From Bryobacterales bacterium (GTDB lineage Bacteria; Acidobacteriota; Terriglobia; Bryobacterales; UBA6623), in contig JAPPLB010000171.1 of assembly GCA_028819575.1 (NCBI GenBank), positions 1-45,961 of the forward strand: a DNA stretch of 45,961 nucleotides. The letters are read 5' to 3'. Positions 7,193 through 15,264 of this stretch are shown in pieces (position 1 is the stretch's first letter; every line of letters begins with the position of its first letter). Made by a program: the position numbers and the translations under genes. The notes below the pieces were generated by a model. The model ran no database searches, was not told the DNA's origin, and was given only the letters and a program-made list of their open reading frames with translations.

Positions 7193-7419
7193 CGCGGCTG
7201 GAGACTTCCTCACGGCTGAAGCGGGTCTTCGAGCTGCTGGCTGACGGCCGGGAGCACTCGACGCAAGACATCGTTCGCGGGGCGGGGGTCTGCGCGGTGA
7301 ACTCGATCATCGCGGAGCTGCGGGCGAACGGTCTGGAGATCGAGTGCCGGCAGGTGGTCGAGCCGCTGTTCGGGCGGATCTGGCTATACCGCATGAGCGC
7401 GGGCGGAGGCGGGTCATGA
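7183..7419 (+). CDS. Small winged-helix early protein
   Basis: This 78-residue protein reads SRLKRVFELLADGREHSTQDIVRGAGVCAVNSIIAELRANGLEIECRQ. That is a typical winged-helix pattern of helix, turn, recognition helix and wing, as seen in small phage proteins that recruit or mimic replication and transposition regulators. The C-terminus (RIWLYRM) completes the wing. The start ATG lies in the right-hand 26-bp repeat, and the stop overlaps the transposase start (ATGA). Given its position directly before the transposase, it probably takes part in early gene control or transposition. The family is not named with confidence. Confidence 0.7.
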   Translation: MHAARLETSSRLKRVFELLADGREHSTQDIVRGAGVCAVNSIIAELRANGLEIECRQVVEPLFGRIWLYRMSAGGGGS

Positions 7420-10025
7420 GGATGGCGGCGGCGTCCGAGATCGTGCCGGGCCGGCGGCATCGCCGCGACCTGGGCGACCTGGAGGCGCTGGCCGACTCGA
7501 TCCGCGAGCGGGGCCTGCTGCATCCGATCGTGATCACGGCGGACAACCTGCTGGTGTGCGGGGAGCGGCGGCTGCGGGCGTGCCGCGACGTGCTGGGCTG
7601 GGAGCGGATCCCGGCGCGGGTGATGGAGTGCGAAACGGCCGCGGGTCAGTTCCACGAGAACGAGATCCGCAAGCAATACACGCCGAGCGAGCGGGCGGCG
7701 CTGGTGGAGGCGCTGCGGTCGCAGGGGGACGCGGGGGCGCGGGTCGAGCAGGCGGCGATGCAGGCGGGATTCGGGTCGCGGCGGGGCTACTACCGCGCGG
7801 CGCAGGTGGTCGAGCACGGCGCGGCGGAGCTGATCGAGGCGATGGACGCCGGAGCGGTGACGATCGCGGCGGCGGCGCAGATGGCGTCACAGCCGGCCGG
7901 GCGCCAGCGGGAGCTGCTGCGGATGGAGCCGGGGGCGCGCAGGAAAGCGCTGCTGGAATCGAGTCGGGCGGCGGCGGCGGCGGAAGACAAGGAGCGTCCG
8001 GCGCCGCAGGGAGCGCCGACGGCGGCCCGGCTGGCGGTGGAGATGTCGCGGTTCGCGGGCCGGATCGACGCTTCGGCCGGTGCGGCGGTTCACGGCCGGG
8101 CGGGGCGCGCGAAGGCGCGCAAGGCGGCGGCGCGGCTGACTTCGAGCATCGAGGCGCTGCTGGCGGCGCTGGACGCGGCGGACGCGAATCCGCCGAAGCG
8201 GAGGCGCGGGAAGAACAAGCGGCCGGTGCCGGGGGACGAGCGGCCGGTGGTGGTGGGCCCGCCGGCGATGAGCGCCGAGGAGCTGTCGGCGCGCTGGGAC
8301 CGGCTGACGGACATCCAGCGGGCGCGGGCGAACGCCAAGGCGCGGGTGATCGCCGCGGCGGTCGACTTGCACGAGCGGGACGGGGCGCTGTTGAAGGAGG
8401 CGTTCACGGCGGCGGCGCGGGGGTCGGACTGGAGTCCGGCGACGCTGCGGAACTGGTACTACGGCTGCGGCGGCAGGGCGGGCCTGGTGGAGTATCGGCG
8501 GCACTTGTGGCCGCTGGCGCTGGCGCCGGCGCACGTCGGCCGGGTGAAGAGAGCGGAGTGCGATCCGGTGGCCTGGCAGGCGTTCCTGGCCGACTACCTG
8601 CGGCCGGAGCAGCCGCCGTTGGAAATGTCGTACCGGACGCTGAAGCGACTGGCCGACGAGGAGGGCTGGACGATACCGGGCAGCAGCCGGGCGCTGAAGC
8701 GGCGGCTGGAGCGCGAGGTTCATCCGGCGGCGGTGGCGCGGATGCGGCCGGCGCAGATCCGGGCGCGGGGCTCGCTGCGGGCGCTCGAGGCGGTGAACGC
8801 CGACGGGCACGTTTTCGACGTGTTCGTGAAGTGGCCGGACGGGAATGAGGCGCGGCCGGTGCTGGTGGCCTGGCAGGACATCCATTCCGGGAAGATTCTC
8901 TCGTGGCGGCTGGACCGCACCGAGAACACGGACGGCTACCGCCTGAGCTTCGCGGACCTGCTGCGGGAGTACGGCATCCCGGCGCATGTCTTTGTCGACA
9001 ACGGCCGGGGGATCGCGAGCAAGATGCTGACGGGCGGCGTCCATTGGCGCTACCGGGGCAAGGTGAAGCACGACGAGCCGGTCGGCCTGCTGACGCAACT
9101 GGTGGGGGCGGAAAACATCCACTGGACGACGCCCTACAGCGGGCAGTCGAAGCCCATCGAGCGGGCCTTCCGGGATCTGGCGACGGACATCGCCAAGGAT
9201 TTCCGGCTGCGGGGGGCCTACACGGGCAACGCGCCGGGGGCGAAGCCGGCCAACCACGGCGAGAAGGCGGTCGAGCTGGAGCGGTTCGTCGAGGTGGCGG
9301 CGGACGGCATCCGGCAGCACAACGCGCGGCGGGGCCGGCGCGGCCTGGGGCTGGACGGGCGCAGCTTTGACGAGGCGTTCGCGGCGAGCTACGAGGCGCA
9401 TCGCGCGGAGATTCCGCGGCCGACGGAGGCGCAGATCGCGCGCTGGCTGCCGGCGGCGCTGGCGATCACGGCGAACAAGGACACGGGCGCGGTTCAGCTA
9501 TACGGCAACCGGTACTGGTCGGAGCGGCTGGCCGAGACGCTGGCCGGCAAGTCGGCGGCGGACCGGAAGGTGGTGGCGCGGTTCGACCCGGACCGCCTCG
9601 ACCGGCCGGTGACGGTGGAGACGCCGGCGGGGCGGCTGATCGCGCAGGCCCAGGCCCAGGACGCGGCGCCGGTGATGAGCACCCGGGCGGCGCGCGAGAC
9701 GGCGCGCGACAAGGCGCGGCTCAAGCGGAACGCGCGGCAGGCGCTCGAGATCCATCAGCGAATGGGCGAGCGCGATCTCGACCAACTGCTGGACGCGGCG
9801 GCGGCCGAGGCGGGGGCGCCCTCTGGGCCGGCGCGGGCCGGCGGGGCGCCCTCTGGGCCGGCGTCGAAGGTGGTCTGCGGGGCGTTCGGACGCGGACCGG
9901 CGCGGGCCGCGAAGGGGGCGCCGGCGGCGGTCGAGGAGATCGATCCGCTGGTCAGACAGGGCGACGATCTGATTCTGGAAGCTGCGGCGGCGGCGCTGCC
10001 GCATGAAGACCAGGAGACGGCATGA
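7416..10025 (+). CDS. A: MuA-type DDE transposase with N-terminal ParB-like domain
   Basis: This 869-residue protein would insert and replicate the phage by transposition. The catalytic core carries the DDE triad: Asp463 (NADGHVFDVF), Asp528 (VFVDNGRGIAS) and Glu582 (SKPIERAF). The spacings of 65 and 54 fit MuA (67 and 56). The offset of about 194 residues from MuA numbering equals an extra N-terminal region. Residues 11-70 (ALADSIRERGLLHPIVITA, then VCGERRLRA) and the following helices are a ParB/Spo0J-like domain. MuA normally has its enhancer-binding domain here. Residues 290-350 resemble the MuA end-binding domain, and the Ala/Gly-rich tail should contact MuB. It overlaps its neighbours by four bases at both ends, so it is in one tight operon. 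Confidence 0.93.
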   Translation: MRMAAASEIVPGRRHRRDLGDLEALADSIRERGLLHPIVITADNLLVCGERRLRACRDVLGWERIPARVMECETAAGQFHENEIRKQYTPSERAALVEALRSQGDAGARVEQAAMQAGFGSRRGYYRAAQVVEHGAAELIEAMDAGAVTIAAAAQMASQPAGRQRELLRMEPGARRKALLESSRAAAAAEDKERPAPQGAPTAARLAVEMSRFAGRIDASAGAAVHGRAGRAKARKAAARLTSSIEALLAALDAADANPPKRRRGKNKRPVPGDERPVVVGPPAMSAEELSARWDRLTDIQRARANAKARVIAAAVDLHERDGALLKEAFTAAARGSDWSPATLRNWYYGCGGRAGLVEYRRHLWPLALAPAHVGRVKRAECDPVAWQAFLADYLRPEQPPLEMSYRTLKRLADEEGWTIPGSSRALKRRLEREVHPAAVARMRPAQIRARGSLRALEAVNADGHVFDVFVKWPDGNEARPVLVAWQDIHSGKILSWRLDRTENTDGYRLSFADLLREYGIPAHVFVDNGRGIASKMLTGGVHWRYRGKVKHDEPVGLLTQLVGAENIHWTTPYSGQSKPIERAFRDLATDIAKDFRLRGAYTGNAPGAKPANHGEKAVELERFVEVAADGIRQHNARRGRRGLGLDGRSFDEAFAASYEAHRAEIPRPTEAQIARWLPAALAITANKDTGAVQLYGNRYWSERLAETLAGKSAADRKVVARFDPDRLDRPVTVETPAGRLIAQAQAQDAAPVMSTRAARETARDKARLKRNARQALEIHQRMGERDLDQLLDAAAAEAGAPSGPARAGGAPSGPASKVVCGAFGRGPARAAKGAPAAVEEIDPLVRQGDDLILEAAAAALPHEDQETA

Positions 10026-10969
10026 GTACTCCGACGGCAAGCGGATCGGACGGCGCGGGGCTCCGCGAGCGGGTGCGGGCGGCGCTGGCGGCGGCGGGGC
10101 TGTCGCAGGCGCGGGCGGCGCGCGAGATCGGGGTTTCGGACTCGGCGATGTCGCAATGGCTGGCGGCGAAGTACCCGGGCGCCGCGGCCGCGGTGGACGC
10201 GAAGGCGGCGCGCTGGCTGAAGGCGCGCGAGGAGCGGGCGGCGCTGGCGCGGCGGATGCCGGAGGCGCCGGAGTGGACGCCGACGGCATCGGCGCGGCGC
10301 ATCGAGGCGGGCCTGAGCTATGCGCAGCTCGCGGGCGACATCACGGTGATCTACGGCGGCGCGGGCGTGGGGAAGACGCTGGCGGCGCGGCGGTACGCGT
10401 CGCAGCGGCCGAACGTCTGGATCGCGGCGATGACACCGGCGGCGCAGGCGCTGGGGCCGTGCCTGGAGCGGCTGTCGCTGGCGTGCGGGCTGAGGCCGGC
10501 GAACAGCCGGGCGGCGCGGCTGGAGGAGGAGCTGCGGGACCGCCTCGAGGGGTCGCAGGGCCTGCTGATCATCGACGAGGCGCAACACCTCGGCACGCGG
10601 GCGCTCGAGGGAGTGCGGAGCCTGCACGACGCGACGGGCGTCGGCCTGGCGCTGTTGGGGAACGAAACGATCTACTCGCGGCTGACGGGCGGGCGGCGCG
10701 CGGCGGAGTTCGCGCAGCTGTTCAGCCGCATCGGCAAGCGCGTCCGGCTGACGCGGGCGGCGAAGGCCGACGTCGAGGCGCTGCTGGCGGCCTGGTCGGT
10801 CGAGGACGCCGCGACGCGCGAGGCGGCGCTGGAGATCGCGCGGCAGCCGGGCGCGCTGCGAGGCCTGACGAAGGCGCTGCGGCTGGCGGCGCTGTTCGCG
10901 AAGGGCGAGCCGCTGGAGGCGCGGCACGTCGCCGCGGCCTGGCGGGACCTGGGGGGCGGCACTGCGTGA
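10022..10969 (+). CDS. B: MuB-type AAA+ target-capture ATPase
   Basis: This 315-residue protein has an N-terminal helix-turn-helix (LSQARAAREIGVSDSAMSQWL), as in Mu B. An AAA+ ATPase follows, with Walker A GGAGVGKT at residues 112-119 and Walker B LLIIDEAQ near 181-188. Known MuB proteins coat target DNA, stimulate the transposase and prevent insertion into DNA that is already bound. The gene directly follows the transposase with an ATGA overlap. Length and domain order match the family. The Ala-rich linker around residues 55-85 is the only unusual part. Confidence 0.93.
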   Translation: MSTPTASGSDGAGLRERVRAALAAAGLSQARAAREIGVSDSAMSQWLAAKYPGAAAAVDAKAARWLKAREERAALARRMPEAPEWTPTASARRIEAGLSYAQLAGDITVIYGGAGVGKTLAARRYASQRPNVWIAAMTPAAQALGPCLERLSLACGLRPANSRAARLEEELRDRLEGSQGLLIIDEAQHLGTRALEGVRSLHDATGVGLALLGNETIYSRLTGGRRAAEFAQLFSRIGKRVRLTRAAKADVEALLAAWSVEDAATREAALEIARQPGALRGLTKALRLAALFAKGEPLEARHVAAAWRDLGGGTA

Positions 10970-11130
10970 ACGTGATCGCCGAGATCGCCTGGGACCTGGG
11001 CGCGGTGCTGGCCCTGTTCGGGGTGTTCGGCGTGCTGTGCTGTCTGGCCGAGCGGCTGCTGGCCGCGATGGTCGACGTCGTTGGGCGAATGATGGATTGC
11101 GAGGAAAAGGAGGCGGGAGACGAATCATGA
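10966..11130 (+). CDS. Small early membrane protein
   Basis: This 54-residue protein has one long hydrophobic segment (LGAVLALFGVFGVLCCLAERLLAA is most of it) and an acidic tail (CEEKEAGDES). The GTG start overlaps the ATPase stop, and its own stop overlaps the next start (ATGA), so it is translated as part of the early operon. The role is unknown; small membrane proteins at this site in Mu-like phages are usually uncharacterised. Confidence 0.55.
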   Translation: MNVIAEIAWDLGAVLALFGVFGVLCCLAERLLAAMVDVVGRMMDCEEKEAGDES

Positions 11131-11666
11131 GGATGGACCGGATCGAGGGTCTGGCCGCGGAGTACGCGCTGAAACGCGACGCGCTGCGGGAGAAGGTCGA
11201 CGAGGCGCAGAAAGAGCTGGACGCGGTGAAGCGCAGGCATCGCGCCGTGCTGCGGCGGAGGATCGGCGCGGCGGCGAACGCGCGGGCCGAGCTGCTGGCG
11301 GCGGTGGAGGCGTCGCGTTCGCTGTTCACGCGGCCGCGGACGCGGCTGCTGAGCGGGATCAAGGTGGGCTGGCGCAAGCGGCCGGGCCGGATCGAGGTCA
11401 CCGACGAGGCCGCGACCATCGCGGCGATCCGGCGCAAGCTGAGCGACGAGGACGCCGAGCGGCTGATCGTGATCCGCGAGCGCCTGAACCGCCGCGGGCT
11501 TCGCGGCCTGGCGGCGCGTGAGCTGATGCGGATCGGCGCGGCGGCGGTCGAGGATACGGACGAGCCGGTCGCGATTCCGGCCGACAGCGAGATCGACAAG
11601 CTGGTCGACGCGCTGATGGAGGGCGACGAGGCGGGCGGCGAGCTGGTCGAGGAGGCGGCCGCCTGA
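11127..11666 (+). CDS. Gam-like early protein
   Basis: This 179-residue protein starts with a coiled coil (residues 5-50, KRDALREKVDEAQKELDAV). It continues with a short basic segment, SLFTRPRTRLLSGIKVGW, and a helical C-terminal domain (ADSEIDKLVDALMEGDEA). The coiled coil followed by RTR..SGIKVGWRK and a Glu-rich end resembles the Gam host-nuclease-inhibitor type, or a sister group of early Mu-phage proteins. True Gam binds double-stranded DNA ends and shields them from RecBCD. Position after the A and B genes agrees with Mu. The family assignment is tentative; that it is an early phage gene is secure. Confidence 0.6.
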   Translation: MRMDRIEGLAAEYALKRDALREKVDEAQKELDAVKRRHRAVLRRRIGAAANARAELLAAVEASRSLFTRPRTRLLSGIKVGWRKRPGRIEVTDEAATIAAIRRKLSDEDAERLIVIRERLNRRGLRGLAARELMRIGAAAVEDTDEPVAIPADSEIDKLVDALMEGDEAGGELVEEAAA

Positions 11667-11700
11667 TGGCGCGACCGCCGCGAAGGGGGAGGGCCGCGGC

Positions 11701-12132
11701 ATGAGCCGCCGGCGCGGCGAGCTGGCGGCGATGCACGTCCGCAAGGGGCAGCTCGGCCTGGACGACGAGACCTGGCGCGATCTGCTGGAGCGGGTGGCGG
11801 GCGCGCGGTCGGCGAAGGCGCTGGACGCGGCCGGCCGCGCCAAGGTGCTCGACGAGCTGCTGCGCCTGGGAGCGAAGCCCTGCCGGGGCCGCAAGCGCCG
11901 GCGGACGTCGGACGCGCCGGAGGAGAAGCGGCGGCTGATCGCGAAGATCGAGGCGATGCTGGCCGAAGCCGGCCGGCCGGTCGAGTACGCCGAGGCGATC
12001 CTGCGCAAGATGACCCGGCATGAGCATCGGACGCCGCTGGCCTGGGCGTCGCCGCCGCAGTTGCGCGACGTCGTGGCGGCGCTGGTCTACGACCGGAAGC
12101 GGCGGTCGCGGCGGGCCGGGGAGGGTGCGTGA
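11701..12132 (+). CDS. gemA: GemA/gp16-type regulatory protein (DUF1018)
   Basis: This 143-residue protein begins with ELAAMHVRKGQLGLDDETWR and continues RVAGARSAKALDAAGRAKVL. That is the signature of the Mu gp16/GemA family (IHIAKKQLGLDDDTYR...TGK.SAKDL). GemA has been linked to host gene expression and DNA relaxation during Mu growth. The C-terminal half (EYAEAILRKMTRHEHRTPL) also fits. It precedes the Mor-like gene with overlapping stop and start, as in Mu-like genomes. Confidence 0.88.
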   Translation: MSRRRGELAAMHVRKGQLGLDDETWRDLLERVAGARSAKALDAAGRAKVLDELLRLGAKPCRGRKRRRTSDAPEEKRRLIAKIEAMLAEAGRPVEYAEAILRKMTRHEHRTPLAWASPPQLRDVVAALVYDRKRRSRRAGEGA

Positions 12133-12314
12133 GGGTCCAGGGCGAGCTGCGGCGGCTGCTGGGGGAGGAATGCGCCGAGGCGCTGGGCCGGCGCTACGGC
12201 GGGACCTATCTGTCGGTGCCGCGCCGGGGCCACCAGGCGGGGACTTCGGTGGCGGCGCTGGCCCGCGCATACGGCATGAGCGAGCGCCAGGTCTGGCGCA
12301 TCATCCGCGGCTGA
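12129..12314 (+). CDS. mor: Mor/C-family transcription activator, short form
   Basis: This 61-residue protein starts at a GTG that overlaps gemA. It reads LRRLLGEECAEALGRRYGG and TYLSVPRRG, then the helix-turn-helix SVAALARAYGMSERQVWRII. This is the dimerisation plus HTH layout of the Mor/C activators of Mu, in a shortened version. Such proteins bind a dyad just upstream of a weak -35 and switch on middle or late genes. A matching palindrome lies about 140 bases downstream, next to the promoter of the head operon. It is probably the regulator of all palindrome-type promoters in the prophage. Confidence 0.78.
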   Translation: MRVQGELRRLLGEECAEALGRRYGGTYLSVPRRGHQAGTSVAALARAYGMSERQVWRIIRG

Positions 12315-12457
12315 CTGAAAAAGGCCGTGTTTCGTGTCTCGTGTCTCGTGATTCGTGAAAACCCTGGAACTCGGGCTTGTCTCTTCGAGACTCGCGCCGC
12401 GCCCCAAAAGCGGCATCAGCGAGCGCCAGGTCCGGCGCATCATCCGCGGCTGACTGA
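12272..12457 (+). repeat. 47-bp duplication of the mor 3' end around a heptamer-repeat insert
   Basis: Bases 12272-12318 recur at 12411-12457 with two mismatches. Between them lie heptamer-type repeats (12323-12360) and the module with the short hairpin GTCTC-TTC-GAGAC (about 12378-12390). The second copy encodes GISERQVRRIIRG, closer to the other Mor-like gene at 42.0 kb, so this may be a recombination scar between two paralogues. Confidence 0.65.
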
Positions 12458-12499
12458 CATTTGTCAGTCTTGGCAGGGGGCAGGCGGCCTGCTTACGTT
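12452..12499 (+). promoter_or_regulatory. Head-operon promoter P1 with activator palindrome
   Basis: The palindrome GACTGACATTTGTCAGTC (12452-12469) directly abuts TTGGCA (12470-12475). An 18-base spacer and TACGTT (12494-12499) follow, and the ATG of the head protease comes seven bases later. The palindrome centre lies about 45 bases before the predicted start, close to where Mor and C bind in Mu. Leaderless translation is expected. Confidence 0.72.
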
Positions 12500-12506
12500 G
12501 TAGGTG

Positions 12507-13544
12507 ATGGCGCCGCGAGCCACTTCAACCAAGCCCGCCGAACGGGACGGGCAAGCGCACCAGACTCCCCTAACCTCAACAGCGGCGTCGATCGAGCTGC
12601 CGCCGCCTTCGGAGCTTTTTCCTTCGCAAGGCGGCGGGGCTCCCCAATGGGTCGAGCTGCTGCCGCCCGGCCCGGAGGTAGTGGGCCGCGACGGGCGGAA
12701 GTGGAGGCTCGACGACGCCGCGCAGGTGGCGATCTCGAGCTACGACAGCGACCGGGACATCCCCATCGACTACGAGCACTCGACCGAGATCAAGGCTCCG
12801 GAAGGCGAGCCGGCTCCGGCGGCGGGCTGGATCAAGCAGCTCCAGGCGCGCGGCGGGGCTCTGTGGGGCGAGGTCGAGTGGACCGACCGCGGCCGGCAGA
12901 TGGTCGCCGGCAGGGAATACCGCTACCTGTCGCCCGTTTTTTTGCACTCGAAGGATCGGCCGCAGCGGATTCTGAAGCTTTTGTCGGCCGGGCTCACCAA
13001 CAATCCCAACCTGCGCATGACGGCGCTGAACCGCGAGGAGAACAGCATGGACCAGGAAATTCTGAAGGCGCTCGGGCTGGCCGAGGACGCCAGCGGCGAG
13101 CAGGCCGTGGCGGCGATCAACACGCTGAAGACGGAGCGCGACAGCGCGGAGGAAAAAGCGCGCAACAGCGCCCGGCAGCCCAGCCTCGACAAGTTCGCGC
13201 CGCGGGCCGATTACGACGCGGCGGTCGAGCGCGCCTCGAACGCCGAGGCGAAGCTGGCCGAGGCCGGGAAACAGGCCCGCGAGCAGGAGATCGAGGCCGA
13301 GATCACGAAGGCGCTCGAGGCCGGCAAGATCACGCCGGCGACGGCCGACTACCACCGGGCGCAGTGCAAGGCCGAAGGAGGCCTGGAGCGGTTCAAAGAG
13401 TACGTCGAGGCGGCTCCGGAGGTCGCGCGCAACACGAACCTGGGCGGAACGCCGCCGGGCAAGGGAGCGGCCCTGACGGGCGACGCCGCGAAGATCGCGG
13501 CGATGTTCGGCCATACGGCGGAGGACCTGAAGGAGTACCGATAG
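12507..13544 (+). CDS. Mu I-like head protease/scaffold
   Basis: This protein of about 345 residues corresponds to Mu gpI, which cleaves itself and whose C-terminal part acts as scaffold during head assembly. The protease part spans roughly residues 50-180: DRDIPIDYEHSTEIKAPEG, GWIKQLQARGGALWGEVEWT, and REYRYLSPVFLH with LSAGLTNNPNL. All are typical of the family. The C-terminal part is a long charged helix (AAVERASNAEAKLAEAGKQA), as expected of a scaffold. An internal ATG at 13047 could give a separate scaffold product, as in Mu gpZ. The ATG at 12507 is chosen from the promoter geometry. The first 40 residues include a low-complexity stretch near a short repeat. Confidence 0.88.
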   Translation: MAPRATSTKPAERDGQAHQTPLTSTAASIELPPPSELFPSQGGGAPQWVELLPPGPEVVGRDGRKWRLDDAAQVAISSYDSDRDIPIDYEHSTEIKAPEGEPAPAAGWIKQLQARGGALWGEVEWTDRGRQMVAGREYRYLSPVFLHSKDRPQRILKLLSAGLTNNPNLRMTALNREENSMDQEILKALGLAEDASGEQAVAAINTLKTERDSAEEKARNSARQPSLDKFAPRADYDAAVERASNAEAKLAEAGKQAREQEIEAEITKALEAGKITPATADYHRAQCKAEGGLERFKEYVEAAPEVARNTNLGGTPPGKGAALTGDAAKIAAMFGHTAEDLKEYR

Positions 13545-13587
13545 GGCCGGCTGGAAGCCTGCGCCCCGAGAGAGGAGATCGAGAGAT

Positions 13588-13992
13588 ATGGCGGCACTGA
13601 AAGCGGACAGGAACACCCCGATGCGGGACGGCGAGCTGTTCGGGTTCAAGGTGAAGGCGGCGGCGAAGATCCACGCCGGATCGATCGTGGTCTCGGACGC
13701 GGGCTACGCCAAGCCGGGCGCGAAGGCGGAGGGCCTGGTCTACCTGGGCCGGGCCGAGGAGTTCGTGGACAACACGGGCGGGGCGGACGGCGACGTGAGC
13801 GTGATGGTGCGCCGCGGCCGGGCGTTCAAGTGGGCCAACGCGGGCGGGAACAATGCGGCCGCGCAGGCCGACGTCGGCAAGCCGGCGTACATCTTCGACG
13901 ACCAGACGGTGACGGACGTCGATACGGGGGCGTCGAAGATGGGCGGCGCGATCATTCTGGCCGTCGACTCGAACGGCGTCTGGGTCGGATAG
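13588..13992 (+). CDS. Capsid decoration-like protein (DUF2190 type)
   Basis: This 134-residue, beta-rich protein lies between the protease/scaffold and the major capsid gene, where Mu-like and other tailed phages encode a head decoration protein. The sequence (GELFGFKVKAAAKIHAGSIV, LVYLGRAEEFVDNT, GKPAYIFDDQTVTD) matches the small DUF2190-like cement proteins. GAGAGGAGATCGAGAG just upstream supplies the ribosome-binding site. It should bind the outside of the capsid. Confidence in a structural head role is good, and in the exact family moderate. Confidence 0.72.
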   Translation: MAALKADRNTPMRDGELFGFKVKAAAKIHAGSIVVSDAGYAKPGAKAEGLVYLGRAEEFVDNTGGADGDVSVMVRRGRAFKWANAGGNNAAAQADVGKPAYIFDDQTVTDVDTGASKMGGAIILAVDSNGVWVG

Positions 13993-13993
13993 G

Positions 13994-14177
13994 AGAAAGG
14001 CCGTGATTCGTGTTTCGTGATTCGTGATTCGTGATGCAAAACCAAAACCAGGAAAAACGAAGCCCGGTGAGACCGCATGAGGCGCGAGGCTCGCAGAGAC
14101 AAGCCCGAATTCCAGGGTTTTAACGAGACACGAGACACGAGACACGAATCACGGATTTTTTTCGAGACACGAGGTTT
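13994..14177. repeat. Heptamer-type repeat block, inverted pair
   Basis: The left arm reads GTGATTCGTGTTTCGTG and related units; the right arm carries the reverse complement (CGAGACACGAGACACG). Between them lies the AAGCCCGGTG...GGCGCGAGGCTCGC module. The arms could pair as a long imperfect RNA stem. The right arm ends in CACGAGGTTTTC, which may serve as the ribosome-binding site of the capsid gene. Confidence 0.7.
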
Positions 14178-14182
14178 TCAAC

Positions 14183-15088
14183 ATGCTGATCAACAAGGCT
14201 AATCTGGACGAGCTGTTTTTCAATCTCAGGCGGACCTATGACCGCCACTGGGAGGACACCGAGGCGCAATGGCCGACGATCGCCATGCGGGTCGAGTCGG
14301 TCTCGGCGCGCAACGAGTACAAGTGGCTCTCGAAGTTCCCGCGCATGCGCGAGTGGATCGGCGAGAAGGCGATCAAGCAGTTCGAGGGGTTCGAGTACAC
14401 GATCGTCAACAAGGACTGGGAGGCGACGATCTCGGTCGACCGCAACGACATCGAGGACGACAACCTGGGGATTTACGCCCCGCAGGCGCAGATGGCGGGC
14501 TACTCGGCGAAGCGCTTCCCCGACGAGATCGTGTTCGACCTGGTCAACAACGGCTTCGCGAACCCGTGCTACGACGGCAAGAAGTTCTTCGCGACCGACC
14601 ACAAGGCGGGCGGGAAGGCCGTCTCGAACAAGGGGACGAAGGCGCTGGCGGGCGACACGCTCGAGAACGCCAAGGCCTCGTTCGGGACGGCGCGGACGGC
14701 GCTGCTCAAGCAGGTCGACGAGGAGGGCCGGCCGCTGGGCGTGAAGCCGAACATCCTGCTGGTGCCGTCGGCGCTCGTCGACACCGCGATGGCGCTGATG
14801 ACGGCCGAGCGGCTCGAAGACGGCAAGGCCAACATCTACAAGGGCGCCGCGAAGGTCGAGCACTCGCCCTGGCTGACGTCGGACACCGCCTGGTTCCTGC
14901 TCGACACGACCAAGCCGGTGAAGCCGTTCATCTACCAGGAGCGCAAGAAGCCGGAGTTCGTGCAGCAGACGGAGATGGAGTCCGACGCGGTGTTCCTGCG
15001 CAAGGAGTTCCGCTACGGCGTCGAGTGCCGCGCCAACGGCGGCTACGGCTTCTGGCAGATGGCCTACGGCTCGGACGGGTCGGCGTAG
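14183..15088 (+). CDS. T: Major capsid protein, Mu gpT type
   Basis: This 301-residue protein begins MLINKANLDELFFNLRRTYD and continues with WPTIAMRVESVSARNEYKWL and NKDWEATISVDRNDIEDDNL. These are hallmarks of the Mu gpT major head subunit family (HK97-like fold). The length matches the family, and the gene order protease/scaffold, decoration, capsid is standard. No Shine-Dalgarno site is present except CGAGG in the flanking repeat, eight bases upstream of the ATG. The reading frame is intact. Confidence 0.93.
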   Translation: MLINKANLDELFFNLRRTYDRHWEDTEAQWPTIAMRVESVSARNEYKWLSKFPRMREWIGEKAIKQFEGFEYTIVNKDWEATISVDRNDIEDDNLGIYAPQAQMAGYSAKRFPDEIVFDLVNNGFANPCYDGKKFFATDHKAGGKAVSNKGTKALAGDTLENAKASFGTARTALLKQVDEEGRPLGVKPNILLVPSALVDTAMALMTAERLEDGKANIYKGAAKVEHSPWLTSDTAWFLLDTTKPVKPFIYQERKKPEFVQQTEMESDAVFLRKEFRYGVECRANGGYGFWQMAYGSDGSA

Positions 15089-15093
15089 GGACA

Positions 15094-15212
15094 AGGCCGT
15101 GTCTCGTGATTCGTGATTCGTGTTTCGTGACCCCAAAACCAATACAGGCGGTACGGCCCTTGCTGCAAGCCGGCTTGCGTTCAGGCCGCGTCTCGTGATT
15201 CGGGAGAACCCG
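15094..15212. repeat. Heptamer-type repeat block
   Basis: Units TGATTCG, TGTTTCG and TGTCTCG run from about 15094 to 15130 and again near 15181-15208. A linker (AAAACCAATACAGGCGGTAC) separates them, and it recurs at 15769-15788. The block fills most of the gap before the gp36 gene. No gene is seen in it. Confidence 0.65.
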
Positions 15213-15264
15213 TAAAGGCGGAAATGGCCGTGTTGCTCGAGGCGCATCGCCGGGAAGGGATCGA

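Noticed and set aside
7887..9401. Long minus-strand Arg/Pro-rich reading frame across the transposase
   Set aside because: It is a shadow frame caused by high GC; the plus-strand transposase has clear catalytic motifs.
11666..11704. 12-codon reading frame between the Gam-like gene and gemA
   Set aside because: It overlaps both neighbours, but it is very short and Arg/Pro-rich, and nothing distinguishes it from chance in this GC-rich spacer.
12470..12485. Sigma-54 promoter reading of P1-P3
   Set aside because: TTGGCA with GC ten bases after GG fits a -24/-12 pattern in five module copies. However, the fixed TAnnnT at 17-18 bases, the start codon 6-7 bases later and the adjacent dyad fit a Mor/C-type sigma-70 promoter better. 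It remains an alternative.
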